A stretch of DNA of 15,580 bases, taken from the NCBI GenBank assembly GCA_003105305.1, contig PQAQ01000232.1, positions 317 to 15,896 on the forward strand, written 5' to 3'. Below the pieces are notes generated by a model, which was given only the letters and a program-made list of their open reading frames with translations, ran no database searches and was not told where the DNA came from. This document shows, one piece after another, positions 1-6,570 of this stretch (position 1 is the stretch's first letter; every line of letters begins with the position of its first letter). Origin of the DNA: Candidatus Methylomirabilota bacterium (GTDB taxonomy: Bacteria > Methylomirabilota > Methylomirabilia > Methylomirabilales > Methylomirabilaceae). Both the position numbers and the translations under genes were made by a program.

Positions 1-833
1 TCCAACACCTGCGCCGTCTCGCCGCGCTCCCGCAGTTCGCGCTCACTGAACCACCCGTCAAAGGTGACCCCGTACGCCTCCAGTGAGGCGCGTTGCCAGT
101 CGAGGATCCGTCCGACTGCAAAGCGACCCAGTCGATCGCGGCGTTCCGGCTCCGGCATGGCGAGCGCGTCTGGCCCCTGCTGATCGAGATATTCGCGGGC
201 CAAATCGATCAGGTACTCTCCCGGATAGGCCTCCTCAGGCAATAGGCAGTCCTCACCGAGCAGTTGACGGCATCGCACCTCCATAGCCAACGCCAGCATG
301 CGAAACTGGTTCCCCGCGTCGTTCACATAATACTCGCGGTATGGTCGATAGCCCACAGCTTCCAACAGCCGGGCAATCGCGTCGCCTACGGCGGCCGCCC
401 TGGCATTGACGACGACGAGCGGACCGGTCGGATTGGCGCTGACAAACTCTACGAGCACCCGATGACTTGCGCCGACATCCGCCGTTCCATACGCTGGTCC
501 GGCGAGGAGAATCTCCCGGACCAGACGACGCCAGAACGGCTTCGCGATAAAGAAGTTCAGGTAGCCGGCGCCTGCCACCTCGACGCGATCGACCAGATCA
601 TGCGAGAAGGCTCCGGCGGCGGCAATCCGCATCGCGATCTCGCGAGGCTTTCGTCGCAGCGCCTTCGCCAGGCCGAACGCCAGCGTGGTCGAGAGATCGC
701 CGAACGCGGGATCGCTCGGATATTCCCACGCAACCGGCGTCGGCGCGCCCTCCGGGAGCTCGGCGTCCAAACCGGACTGCTTAATCGTTGCCAGCAACGA
801 CTCAGTGAGATGGCCCTTGAGAGCGCTAATCAT
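1..833 (-). CDS. argS: Arginyl-tRNA synthetase, N-terminal part (cut by window edge)
   Basis: ArgRS charges tRNA-Arg with arginine in the cytoplasm. About 277 codons are visible; the C-terminal half, with the KMSKS-like loop and the anticodon-binding domain, lies beyond position 1. Reading the minus strand from the ATG at 831-833 gives an N-terminal additional domain (about residues 1-110), then the catalytic-core signature VEFVSANPTGPL (about 128-139), then AAAVGD and YYVNDAGNQ, and near the edge FDGWFSERELRERG. All are characteristic of ArgRS. The oddity is the class I HIGH box: the residues after GPL are V140-V141-V142-N143, where HVGH or HIGH is usual. The gene starts 51 bases after the sugar phosphomutase gene and is probably its operon partner. 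Only a weak AGG-type ribosome site precedes the ATG. Identity is secure; the meaning of the altered HIGH box is not. Confidence 0.95.
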   Translation of the reverse strand, partial: MISALKGHLTESLLATIKQSGLDAELPEGAPTPVAWEYPSDPAFGDLSTTLAFGLAKALRRKPREIAMRIAAAGAFSHDLVDRVEVAGAGYLNFFIAKPFWRRLVREILLAGPAYGTADVGASHRVLVEFVSANPTGPLVVVNARAAAVGDAIARLLEAVGYRPYREYYVNDAGNQFRMLALAMEVRCRQLLGEDCLLPEEAYPGEYLIDLAREYLDQQGPDALAMPEPERRDRLGRFAVGRILDWQRASLEAYGVTFDGWFSERELRERGETAQVL

Positions 834-884
834 CCGACGACCTATTCCCCATGGACCCTATAGTCGACTTTCCGTGAGATCGGA

Positions 885-2351
885 TCAAGGTTGCCGCCCC
901 TCCTCTACCCCGTCCGCATAGCGCGTCGCCCAGTCGAGCAGCCCTGAGACCTGATTCCAAGTTGGCGCCTCGGCGTACAGGCGAAGTACGGGCTCTGTCC
1001 CTGACGGCCTAATAAGCAGCCAGCCGCCATCCGCTCCGATCAGCTTGACACCGTCCAGTGCCTGAACCTCTTTCACTCGCCATCCGTCGATAGCAGCCGG
1101 TGGATCGACGGCTACGCGCCTTCCAAGCTCCTGCCCATCCTCCGGACAAGTCAGCCGCAGATCACGTCGCTGATAGTTATGAGGCCCCACCTTTGCCTCC
1201 AGCTCCCTGACCAGCGTGCCAAGCGGTTTGCCTTCTGTCGCCAGACATTCCAGCAGCAGTAACGCGCTCACTATCCCATCCCGCTCGGGGATGTGGCCCG
1301 CAATCCCAATCCCTCCGCTCTCCTCTCCACCAATCAGAAACGGCCCCCGCCGCATGACCTCGGCAATATACTTGAATCCGATCGGGGTCACCGCCAGGGA
1401 CAGGCCGTGACTCGCGGCCAACCGGTCGATCATCGTGGTGGTAGAAAAGGTTTTGATGACAGCGCCCGACAGTCTTCGCCTAGTCGCCAGATGCTGCAGC
1501 AGCAGCGCGAAGATCTGGTGCGGGGTGACAAACGTCCCGGTCTCATCGATGGCCCCCAGGCGATCGCCGTCGCCGTCAAAGGCCAGTCCGATCTTTCTCG
1601 GCTCTTTCAGCTCCCTGACTCGGTCGGCGAGCTTTCCAAGGTTTGCGCCAAGTGGCTCCGGGGACACCCCCCCAAACCAGGGATTCAACTCCGCATGGAT
1701 TTCCTCCGTCTGCAGGCCGATTCCGCGAAGCAGCTCTGCCGCGATCCCCTGCGCCGCCCCGTACATCGGATCGATGACGGCGTACAGACGCGAGCGACCG
1801 ATTCGGTCCATATCGACCAGGGCGCGCAGCCGCTGCTGATATGGTGGAAGGGGATCGAAGAGGAATAGCGATCGATTCACGGCGGGCACGACGGCCTGTT
1901 CGGCCTCTCGCCCCAGCCGACCCGCGAGACGATGGACCTCCGCCTCAATCTGTTCCGTCAGACTCACGGGCGCGGCGCCGCCATCGGCGATGCGAACCTT
2001 CAATCCGTTATAGGAAGGAGGATTATGGCTGGCGGTAACCATCAGCCCGCCATGCGCGTTGAGCATCGTGATCGCGTACGCCAATATCGGAGTGGGAACG
2101 TGAGAGGTCGTCAGGCGGATGTCCACGTCAAGCGCAGTCATGGTGTCGGCCGCGGCCTGCGCAAATCGTCGTGAGAGAAAACGAGTATCGTGACCGATGG
2201 CAACGAGGCACCGATCGCCTTGAGCGCGAGCCGCCTGAAGGGTTGCGGCCACCGCGCGGGCCACCAGTCGAACGCCGTTAAAAGTGAAATCTCCGGCGAT
2301 GACTCCGCGCCATCCGTCTGTTCCGAATCGAAGCCGATGGGGTGTCTGCAT
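885..2351 (-). CDS. Phosphoglucomutase/phosphomannomutase family protein (alpha-D-phosphohexomutase)
   Basis: This cytoplasmic enzyme interconverts hexose 1- and 6-phosphates (glucose, mannose or glucosamine) for sugar-nucleotide and envelope synthesis. The 488 residues carry all four family signatures in order. FGTDGWRG is at 9-16. The phosphoserine loop TASHNP is at 106-111, with Ser108 as the phosphorylated residue. The metal loop DGDGDR is at 259-264. The sugar-binding loop GGEESGG is at 341-347 and the phosphate-binding RPSGTEP at 448-454. The FGTDGWRG opening resembles general PGM/PMM enzymes more than classical GlmM, so substrate specificity is left open. The gene starts 37 bases after the rhodanese gene and is followed by argS. 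No clear Shine-Dalgarno precedes the ATG at 2349-2351, so translation may depend on coupling to the rhodanese gene. No key residue appears to be missing. Confidence 0.95.
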   Translation of the reverse strand: MQTPHRLRFGTDGWRGVIAGDFTFNGVRLVARAVAATLQAARAQGDRCLVAIGHDTRFLSRRFAQAAADTMTALDVDIRLTTSHVPTPILAYAITMLNAHGGLMVTASHNPPSYNGLKVRIADGGAAPVSLTEQIEAEVHRLAGRLGREAEQAVVPAVNRSLFLFDPLPPYQQRLRALVDMDRIGRSRLYAVIDPMYGAAQGIAAELLRGIGLQTEEIHAELNPWFGGVSPEPLGANLGKLADRVRELKEPRKIGLAFDGDGDRLGAIDETGTFVTPHQIFALLLQHLATRRRLSGAVIKTFSTTTMIDRLAASHGLSLAVTPIGFKYIAEVMRRGPFLIGGEESGGIGIAGHIPERDGIVSALLLLECLATEGKPLGTLVRELEAKVGPHNYQRRDLRLTCPEDGQELGRRVAVDPPAAIDGWRVKEVQALDGVKLIGADGGWLLIRPSGTEPVLRLYAEAPTWNQVSGLLDWATRYADGVEEGRQP

Positions 2352-2388
2352 CAGCAGGCAGGGTCGAATGGTCCGATGTGCAACACGA

Positions 2389-2727
2389 TCATCGCGTCAC
2401 GGGGAAGCCCTGCTTCACCCATTCCCTGGTCCCCCCTTCGAGATTATACAGCCGCGTCTTACCGATCGCTGCCGCCACCTCACACGCCACCGCGCTCCGG
2501 ATCCCTTCGGCGCACACAAAGATAATGCCATCCTGCTGAAGGACTTCCCGTGGTCGGCTCATCAACGTTCCTAGCGGGATGTGTATGGACTCGGAGATAT
2601 GCCCTTGGTTCCATTCCGCCGACTCTCGCACATCAACGACGATGAGCCCCCCTTCTTCGATCAGCTTTTTGGCCGTCTTAGCGGTGATACGCTCAAACGG
2701 ATCTCGAAACTCCTCTGTCGCCGCCAT
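2389..2727 (-). CDS. Single-domain rhodanese-like protein
   Basis: This is a 112-residue protein made of one rhodanese domain; such proteins carry sulfur as a cysteine persulfide. Visible marks are VVDVRESAEWNQGHI (about 30-44, the conserved D-R-E-W/GHI segment), the catalytic loop CAEGIRS (72-78, active Cys72), and the C-terminal NLEGGTREWVKQGFPV, which matches the family's GG-x-x-W ending. No signal peptide or membrane segment is seen, so it is probably cytoplasmic. An AAAGGGGAG ribosome site sits just upstream of the ATG at 2727, which supports this start. It is the first gene of the rhodanese-phosphomutase-argS unit, downstream of a sigma70-type promoter. The sulfur acceptor cannot be told from the context. 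Confidence 0.93.
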   Translation of the reverse strand: MAATEEFRDPFERITAKTAKKLIEEGGLIVVDVRESAEWNQGHISESIHIPLGTLMSRPREVLQQDGIIFVCAEGIRSAVACEVAAAIGKTRLYNLEGGTREWVKQGFPVTR

Positions 2728-2755
2728 CGCTCCCCTTTCAACGCGCCTTCATCGC

Positions 2756-2776
2756 GTATTGCACGATTTGCAATAC
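2756..2776. promoter_or_regulatory. Perfect inverted repeat in the leader of the rhodanese operon
   Basis: GTATTGCA and TGCAATAC are perfect 8-base inverted arms around a 5-base centre (CGATT). The element lies between the predicted -10 box (2812-2817) and the rhodanese start codon (2727), about 29 bases upstream of the ATG. It could be a repressor operator downstream of the transcription start, or a hairpin in the 5' untranslated RNA. The symmetry is read directly; the function is inferred. Confidence 0.5.
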
Positions 2777-2811
2777 CGAAGATCCCGTCCACCGGCTCTA
2801 TCAACGCACGC

Positions 2812-2841
2812 ATCATAACCTAATGCTCTGCGCGACTTCAA
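2812..2841 (-). promoter_or_regulatory. Predicted sigma70 promoter for rhodanese-phosphomutase-argS
   Basis: On the minus strand, TTGAAG (2836-2841) and TATGAT (2812-2817) are separated by 18 bases, close to the TTGACA/TATAAT consensus. Transcription should start near 2805, giving a leader of about 78 bases before the rhodanese ATG. The promoter lies in the gap after the upstream hydrolase stop at 2876. Confidence 0.6.
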
Positions 2842-2875
2842 GGGTCAGGACCCCCAAATCACACCGACCTCACAC

Positions 2876-3946
2876 TCACTCCTCCAGGAAATTCTGAACG
2901 CCTCGATAGAGTTGAAGGCGGTTCTTCTCCAGCATGGCGTAATGGGTCGAATCGCCGATGTCCAGGCGCCGCTTCGATGGCGCCGACGTGAGCTGCCGGA
3001 GGAGTTCATCGGCCGCTTCATTGGTGATCAGCTCCTCGGCGCTCCCCCGAACAATCATCGTCGGCGCCTTAATCCTCGCAGGATCAAACAGTGATCGGCC
3101 CGCGTGTATTTCATGCCAATCGATGTAGGCGCCGTTGGGAATCTGGATCGATTCCGGGGTGCGCTGTTTGGCGGTAGGATCGGAGCTGAGGAGCGCGCTG
3201 ATCCACGCGTCGATAACCTCTTTATCCCGCCAATCGTCCTGCAATTCCGGCTTGATCCATCCATCCCACTGCTCAAGCAGTTCTTTTCGAGCCAGATAGC
3301 GGTACGCCCCCATTTCAAGGTTGGGCCGGTCCGGGTTGGTCGGATCTCCGAACGTGGCGACAAACGTTGAATTTTTCCCATAAATCGCGCCAAACATGAC
3401 CAGCTTATTCACCTTTTCCGGATGCAGCGTCGCATAGAGGGCCGACCACGACGCGCCGATGGAATAACCGATAATATTGACCTTATCAACCTTTCGCTTG
3501 GAACGAATGTAATCGACGGCGACATCAATATCCCGCATGACCTGATCTGCCCGAACGAGGGGAAGATTCTGATGTGGAGATTCTTTCATCTCCGCCGGCC
3601 GGGTCGAACGCCCGAACCCCCTGATATCCAGCGCAAACGCATCAAAACCGCGTTCCGCCATATACTCCAGCCAGGAATATCCGGAAATGCCGAGATCAAA
3701 AATGACTGATCCCGGATTCGGAATTCCATGAACAAACAGCACCACATTCTCTTTTGGAATCTTCGGCAGATTTATCAGGCGTTTCTCTCGTACAAACAGT
3801 TTTACACCCTGATCTTTGCCTTGTACCAGTACTTCCTCTTTCGCAATAGCATTCTCCAACTCTGCCGCGCCGATATTCGAAGCGCTTATAGCGACAATCG
3901 CGACCATCATCCGGCACATGATGCGGATTCGCAACCGATGATTCAT
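2876..3946 (-). CDS. Exported alpha/beta hydrolase
   Basis: A 356-residue alpha/beta-hydrolase-fold protein of unknown substrate. The start is placed at the ATG at 3946 because AAAGGAG lies 7 bases upstream; an in-frame ATG at 3991 would add 15 residues but has no well-spaced ribosome site. From 3946 the N-terminus is a signal peptide: an Arg-rich stretch, a hydrophobic core at about 13-26, and Ala-Ala before Glu29, suggesting export to the periplasm. Fold marks are FVHGIPNPGS (71-80, oxyanion region), DIRGFGRS (107-114), the nucleophile elbow GYSIGAS (160-166, Ser162), and a late His335 in STHYAML. The usual acid position carries Glu304 (G-S-A-E-E) in place of Asp. Two sampled lines of the gene have 28/60 and 25/60 GC against 36/60 in a phosphomutase line, which hints at foreign origin. 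It could be an esterase, lipase or haloperoxidase-like enzyme. Confidence 0.88.
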   Translation of the reverse strand: MNHRLRIRIMCRMMVAIVAISASNIGAAELENAIAKEEVLVQGKDQGVKLFVREKRLINLPKIPKENVVLFVHGIPNPGSVIFDLGISGYSWLEYMAERGFDAFALDIRGFGRSTRPAEMKESPHQNLPLVRADQVMRDIDVAVDYIRSKRKVDKVNIIGYSIGASWSALYATLHPEKVNKLVMFGAIYGKNSTFVATFGDPTNPDRPNLEMGAYRYLARKELLEQWDGWIKPELQDDWRDKEVIDAWISALLSSDPTAKQRTPESIQIPNGAYIDWHEIHAGRSLFDPARIKAPTMIVRGSAEELITNEAADELLRQLTSAPSKRRLDIGDSTHYAMLEKNRLQLYRGVQNFLEE

Positions 3947-4017
3947 TTTGCACTCCTTTCTTGAGGCAATATGCCGAAGCAGTCGCTGCATCTTTAATTC
4001 CCTATCAAACGCTCCTT

Positions 4018-4047
4018 AGTATAGGGCGAGGGGAGCGGTGGATTCAA
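4018..4047 (-). promoter_or_regulatory. Predicted sigma70 promoter for the exported hydrolase
   Basis: On the minus strand, TTGAAT (4042-4047) and TATACT (4018-4023) are separated by 18 bases. The predicted start near 4011 gives a leader of about 65 bases to the ATG at 3946. It is divergent from the hpnD promoter at 4106-4134, so the two genes share a control region of about 195 bases between start codons. Confidence 0.55.
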
Positions 4048-4105
4048 CTGCTTTTTACAACGGAACGGGCCCTGACTCGCCGCGCCAACACCGGTAATCG
4101 AACGT

Positions 4106-4134
4106 TTGCCTCAGCCGCCAGATTTTTCTATAAT
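4106..4134 (+). promoter_or_regulatory. Predicted sigma70 promoter of hpnD, next to the start codon
   Basis: TTGCCT (4106-4111) and a perfect TATAAT (4129-4134) are separated by 17 bases. The expected transcription start, 6-8 bases beyond the -10 box, is 4140-4142, which coincides with the ATG at 4142. A leaderless mRNA is predicted. Confidence 0.65.
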
Positions 4135-4141
4135 GCTGTGT

Positions 4142-5014
4142 ATGGATCGGGTCGATCACCTTCGCACCAACAGCCGCGCCATCACCAAGCAGAGTAGATC
4201 CAATTTCTACTACGCGTTCCTCTTTCTTCCGAAGCCCAAACGCGAGGCCCTCTACACGGTGTACGCCTTCTGCCGACTGAGTGACGATCTGGTTGACGAG
4301 TCAACGGCCGGCGTCGATCCGGCCGACGCGTTAAGTCGATGGCGACGCGCGCTCGATGCCTCCATCGAGGGCGACGTGGATTCCCCCGTGATGAGCGCCG
4401 TCGGCCGAATCGCGCGCCAGTTTCATATCCCGACGGTCTATTTCGAAGAGCTGCTCAACGGGATGGAGATGGACCTCACGCGCGCCAGATACGCAACGTT
4501 CGACGATCTCTATCTCTATTGCTATCGGGTGGCATCCATCGTGGGTCTGATCTGCATCGAAATCTTTGGCTATACGAACTCGCAGACTAAGACCTATGCC
4601 GAACAACTGGGAATCGCCTTTCAACTGACGAATATTCTCAGGGATGTAAAGGTCGATGCGCAACGGGGACGGATCTATCTTCCTCAGGATGAGTTGCAAC
4701 GGTTTGGATATTCTGAAGATGACCTGCTGGCGGGACGGTACAATCACGCCTTTACGGAACTGATGCGGTTTCAATGCGAGCGGGCCCACCGCTTCTTTCA
4801 AGCTGCCGCCGCCGCCCTGACTGCCGAAGACGAGCGGTCGCTGCTGGCCGCCGAGATCATGCGGGCCATCTACTACCGCCTGTTGCGAAGGATTGAATCA
4901 CAGCGATACAATGTCTTTCATGAGCAGATCACCATCGGCAAACCGCGAAAACTGCTGCTGGCCGGCGGCCTCTGGCTACGATCGGCGCTGAGTCCGCGGC
5001 CGCAACTCCATTAG
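4142..5014 (+). CDS. hpnD: Presqualene diphosphate synthase (HpnD-type squalene/phytoene synthase)
   Basis: HpnD condenses two farnesyl diphosphates to presqualene diphosphate, the first committed step to squalene and hopanoids in the HpnCDE route. The 290 residues show SNFYYAFLFLP (20-30), the first Asp-rich motif DDLVDE (48-53), YCYRVASIVG (126-135), and the second motif NILRDVKVDAQRGRIYLP (164-181; Asp168 and Asp172). The QLTNILRDV form fits HpnD better than HpnC. Size is normal for the family. The frame is open back to a TTG at 4106, but that codon overlaps the -35 box, and an ATG at 4133 overlaps the -10 box. The ATG at 4142 is therefore the first start on the predicted transcript, and no Shine-Dalgarno is visible. 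No hpnC, hpnE or shc lies nearby. Phytoene synthase is a less likely alternative. Confidence 0.9.
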   Translation: MDRVDHLRTNSRAITKQSRSNFYYAFLFLPKPKREALYTVYAFCRLSDDLVDESTAGVDPADALSRWRRALDASIEGDVDSPVMSAVGRIARQFHIPTVYFEELLNGMEMDLTRARYATFDDLYLYCYRVASIVGLICIEIFGYTNSQTKTYAEQLGIAFQLTNILRDVKVDAQRGRIYLPQDELQRFGYSEDDLLAGRYNHAFTELMRFQCERAHRFFQAAAAALTAEDERSLLAAEIMRAIYYRLLRRIESQRYNVFHEQITIGKPRKLLLAGGLWLRSALSPRPQLH

Positions 5015-5607
5015 CCCCGCGCGCCATGGTGGTCGATCCCGATGTGATACTTGATAAACGTGACGATCCGCGTCTCGTCAAACTCGTCGAACTTGTCGAT
5101 GCTGCCCCATGCGGTCAGAGCGATCTTCCGATCCAAACCCGGGTAGGGCGCGAGGATGGTGCGATCGTAGCGCTCCGCAATCGCAGTGAGCTTCTTGACC
5201 AAGTCGGGGCAGTCCTGGCAGGAGTACTGAATCACCACCCCGCCATCTTCCAGATTATGGACCTGTAGCTCCTTCGGCACCGGGTCGCTGTAGACACCCC
5301 ACCGGGCCAGTCCCGGGGCATGAGGCCCCGACGTTGGCGGATCACTGTTATACGGCGGATGCGGTATGTCGGGAGGAACGTGAGGGCTCGGCAGGATCGG
5401 GACCGCGGTCCAGGCGTGCGTCTCCGTCATCTTGCCATAACCCCAATAGCCGGCAACCAGCAGGATCACGGCAATCACGGCGTACAGCCCGAGTTGTCCC
5501 GTACGCGGCTCACGAGGCTTCGCCCGCTGCTCCTCGGTCCGTTCTACTGTTGCCTTCTGCTTCGCATCTTTCTTCGTTTGCGATTTTCCTATCTGCGGCT
5601 TTGCCAT
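5011..5607 (-). CDS. Membrane-anchored DUF3105 protein
   Basis: A 198-residue protein of unknown function. A Lys/Arg-rich cytoplasmic N-terminus (1-38) precedes one membrane helix (about 39-57), and a soluble DUF3105 domain then faces the periplasm or outside. Family marks are HPPYNSDPPTSGPHAPG (83-99), WGVYSDPVP (103-111) and VHNLEDGGVVIQY (116-128). As I recall the family, HNLEHGG is usual; here Asp121 replaces the second His. A CQDC pair (130-133) follows. The start is the ATG at 5607, with GGGAG 6 bases upstream; a TTG 12 bases earlier would add four residues but overlaps that site. The gene begins 62 bases after the dikinase regulator and is probably co-transcribed with it. Its stop codon overlaps the hpnD stop on the other strand by four bases. 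Confidence 0.85.
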   Translation of the reverse strand: MAKPQIGKSQTKKDAKQKATVERTEEQRAKPREPRTGQLGLYAVIAVILLVAGYWGYGKMTETHAWTAVPILPSPHVPPDIPHPPYNSDPPTSGPHAPGLARWGVYSDPVPKELQVHNLEDGGVVIQYSCQDCPDLVKKLTAIAERYDRTILAPYPGLDRKIALTAWGSIDKFDEFDETRIVTFIKYHIGIDHHGARG

Positions 5608-5647
5608 TCGATCTCCCAAGTATCCTTCGTTCCCTCTATCACTCTCT

Positions 5648-5659
5648 ACGGTCTACCGT
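5648..5659. repeat. Short palindrome ACGGT-CT-ACCGT
   Basis: Five-base inverted arms around CT lie in the 62-base gap between the dikinase regulator and the DUF3105 gene, about 40 bases before the DUF3105 start. It may be an operator or a small hairpin, but it is short enough to be chance. Confidence 0.25.
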
Positions 5660-5669
5660 TCACACCAGG

Positions 5670-6548
5670 TTACGTTCTTCCCCTGCTCTTCCCGCTGGTG
5701 CGGGTCCGCTTGACTCGTTGTGCAGTCTCAGACGCAACCGTCAGGGCAAGGAGCTCACTCGCCGCCTCTTCAATCGATTTGCTAGTCATGTCGATGACCG
5801 GCCATCCGGCCTTGCGAAAGAGCAAACGACTGTACGCCAGTTCGGCGCGCACCTTCTCCGCCTCCGCATAGGCCTCTGCGACGGGTGCGTGCTTGCGCTC
5901 GAGTCGAACCCGACGCAACTCCACCAGCCGGTCGACGCCGACGATAAGACCGACGACGCGATTTTGATCGATCGTCATCAGCCGACTTGGCAGCGGCAGG
6001 TTGAGAATCACCGGAACATTCGCCACCCGCCATCCCCTTCCGGCCAGATAGATGCTTAAGGGCGTCTTCGAGGTCCTTGAGATACCGACCAGGACGATAT
6101 CGGCGTGATCAAGCCCGAGGGGATGCTGACCGTCGTCGTGTTTCACTGTGTATTCGATGGCCTCGATCCGTTGGAGGTACTCTTGCCCCAGTTGTCGGAA
6201 GAGACCGGGCTGCAAGAGGGGCGCAACACGCAATTGGTCGCTCAGGCGCAGGAGCAGCGGTCCGATCAGATCGATGGTCTCTACTCCCCGCTCCCGTCCC
6301 TCTCGCAACACGGCCTGACGAAGCGCCTCCGATACCAGCGTATGCACAATGATCGCATGGTTCGCATGGGCGACGTCTATCGCGCATCTCACCTCATCCA
6401 CCGTTCTGATATTCGGCAGACGACGGATGTCGACCTCTGCCACCTGAAACTGGGCCAGTGCCGCCCGGACCACCATCTCGGCGGTGGCGCCCGTCGCATC
6501 TGAGAGGGCGAGGATCTGACAACGGCCTTTAGCGGAAGATCGGCTCAT
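5670..6548 (-). CDS. Pyruvate phosphate dikinase / PEP synthase regulatory protein (DUF299 family)
   Basis: Members of this family are unusual bifunctional enzymes: they inactivate pyruvate phosphate dikinase or PEP synthase by ADP-dependent threonine phosphorylation and reactivate it by Pi-dependent phosphorolysis, setting flux between pyruvate and PEP. The 292 residues contain the N-terminal ALSDATGATAE (14-24), IEYTVKHDDG (131-140), the nucleotide-binding loop GISRTSKTPLS (155-165) and VIDMTSKSIEEAA (251-263), all typical of the family. The last 20 or so residues are a basic Arg/Lys/Ser/Thr tail. The gene starts 22 bases after the RtcA-fusion stop, so it is co-transcribed with it. The target dikinase is not in the window, so whether it acts on PPDK or PEP synthase cannot be decided here. 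Confidence 0.93.
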   Translation of the reverse strand: MSRSSAKGRCQILALSDATGATAEMVVRAALAQFQVAEVDIRRLPNIRTVDEVRCAIDVAHANHAIIVHTLVSEALRQAVLREGRERGVETIDLIGPLLLRLSDQLRVAPLLQPGLFRQLGQEYLQRIEAIEYTVKHDDGQHPLGLDHADIVLVGISRTSKTPLSIYLAGRGWRVANVPVILNLPLPSRLMTIDQNRVVGLIVGVDRLVELRRVRLERKHAPVAEAYAEAEKVRAELAYSRLLFRKAGWPVIDMTSKSIEEAASELLALTVASETAQRVKRTRTSGKSRGRT

Positions 6549-6570
6549 AGCGGCTGTATTGGCGTCCCTC

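Noticed and set aside
83..921. Several open frames on the plus strand
   Set aside because: They lie opposite the argS coding frame on the minus strand, whose protein has clear ArgRS motifs; they show no recognisable domain.
2758..2772. Sigma54-like TTGCACG...TTGCA pattern
   Set aside because: Spacing between the two elements is too short for the -24/-12 consensus; the pattern is explained by the inverted repeat.
2842..2853. GGGTC-AG-GACCC as a terminator of the exported hydrolase gene
   Set aside because: The loop is too small for five pairs, no U-run follows, and it abuts the -35 box of the next operon.
4106..4141. TTG 4106 or ATG 4133 as the hpnD start
   Set aside because: They overlap the -35 and -10 boxes of a near-consensus promoter, so the predicted mRNA would not contain them; no ribosome site precedes either.
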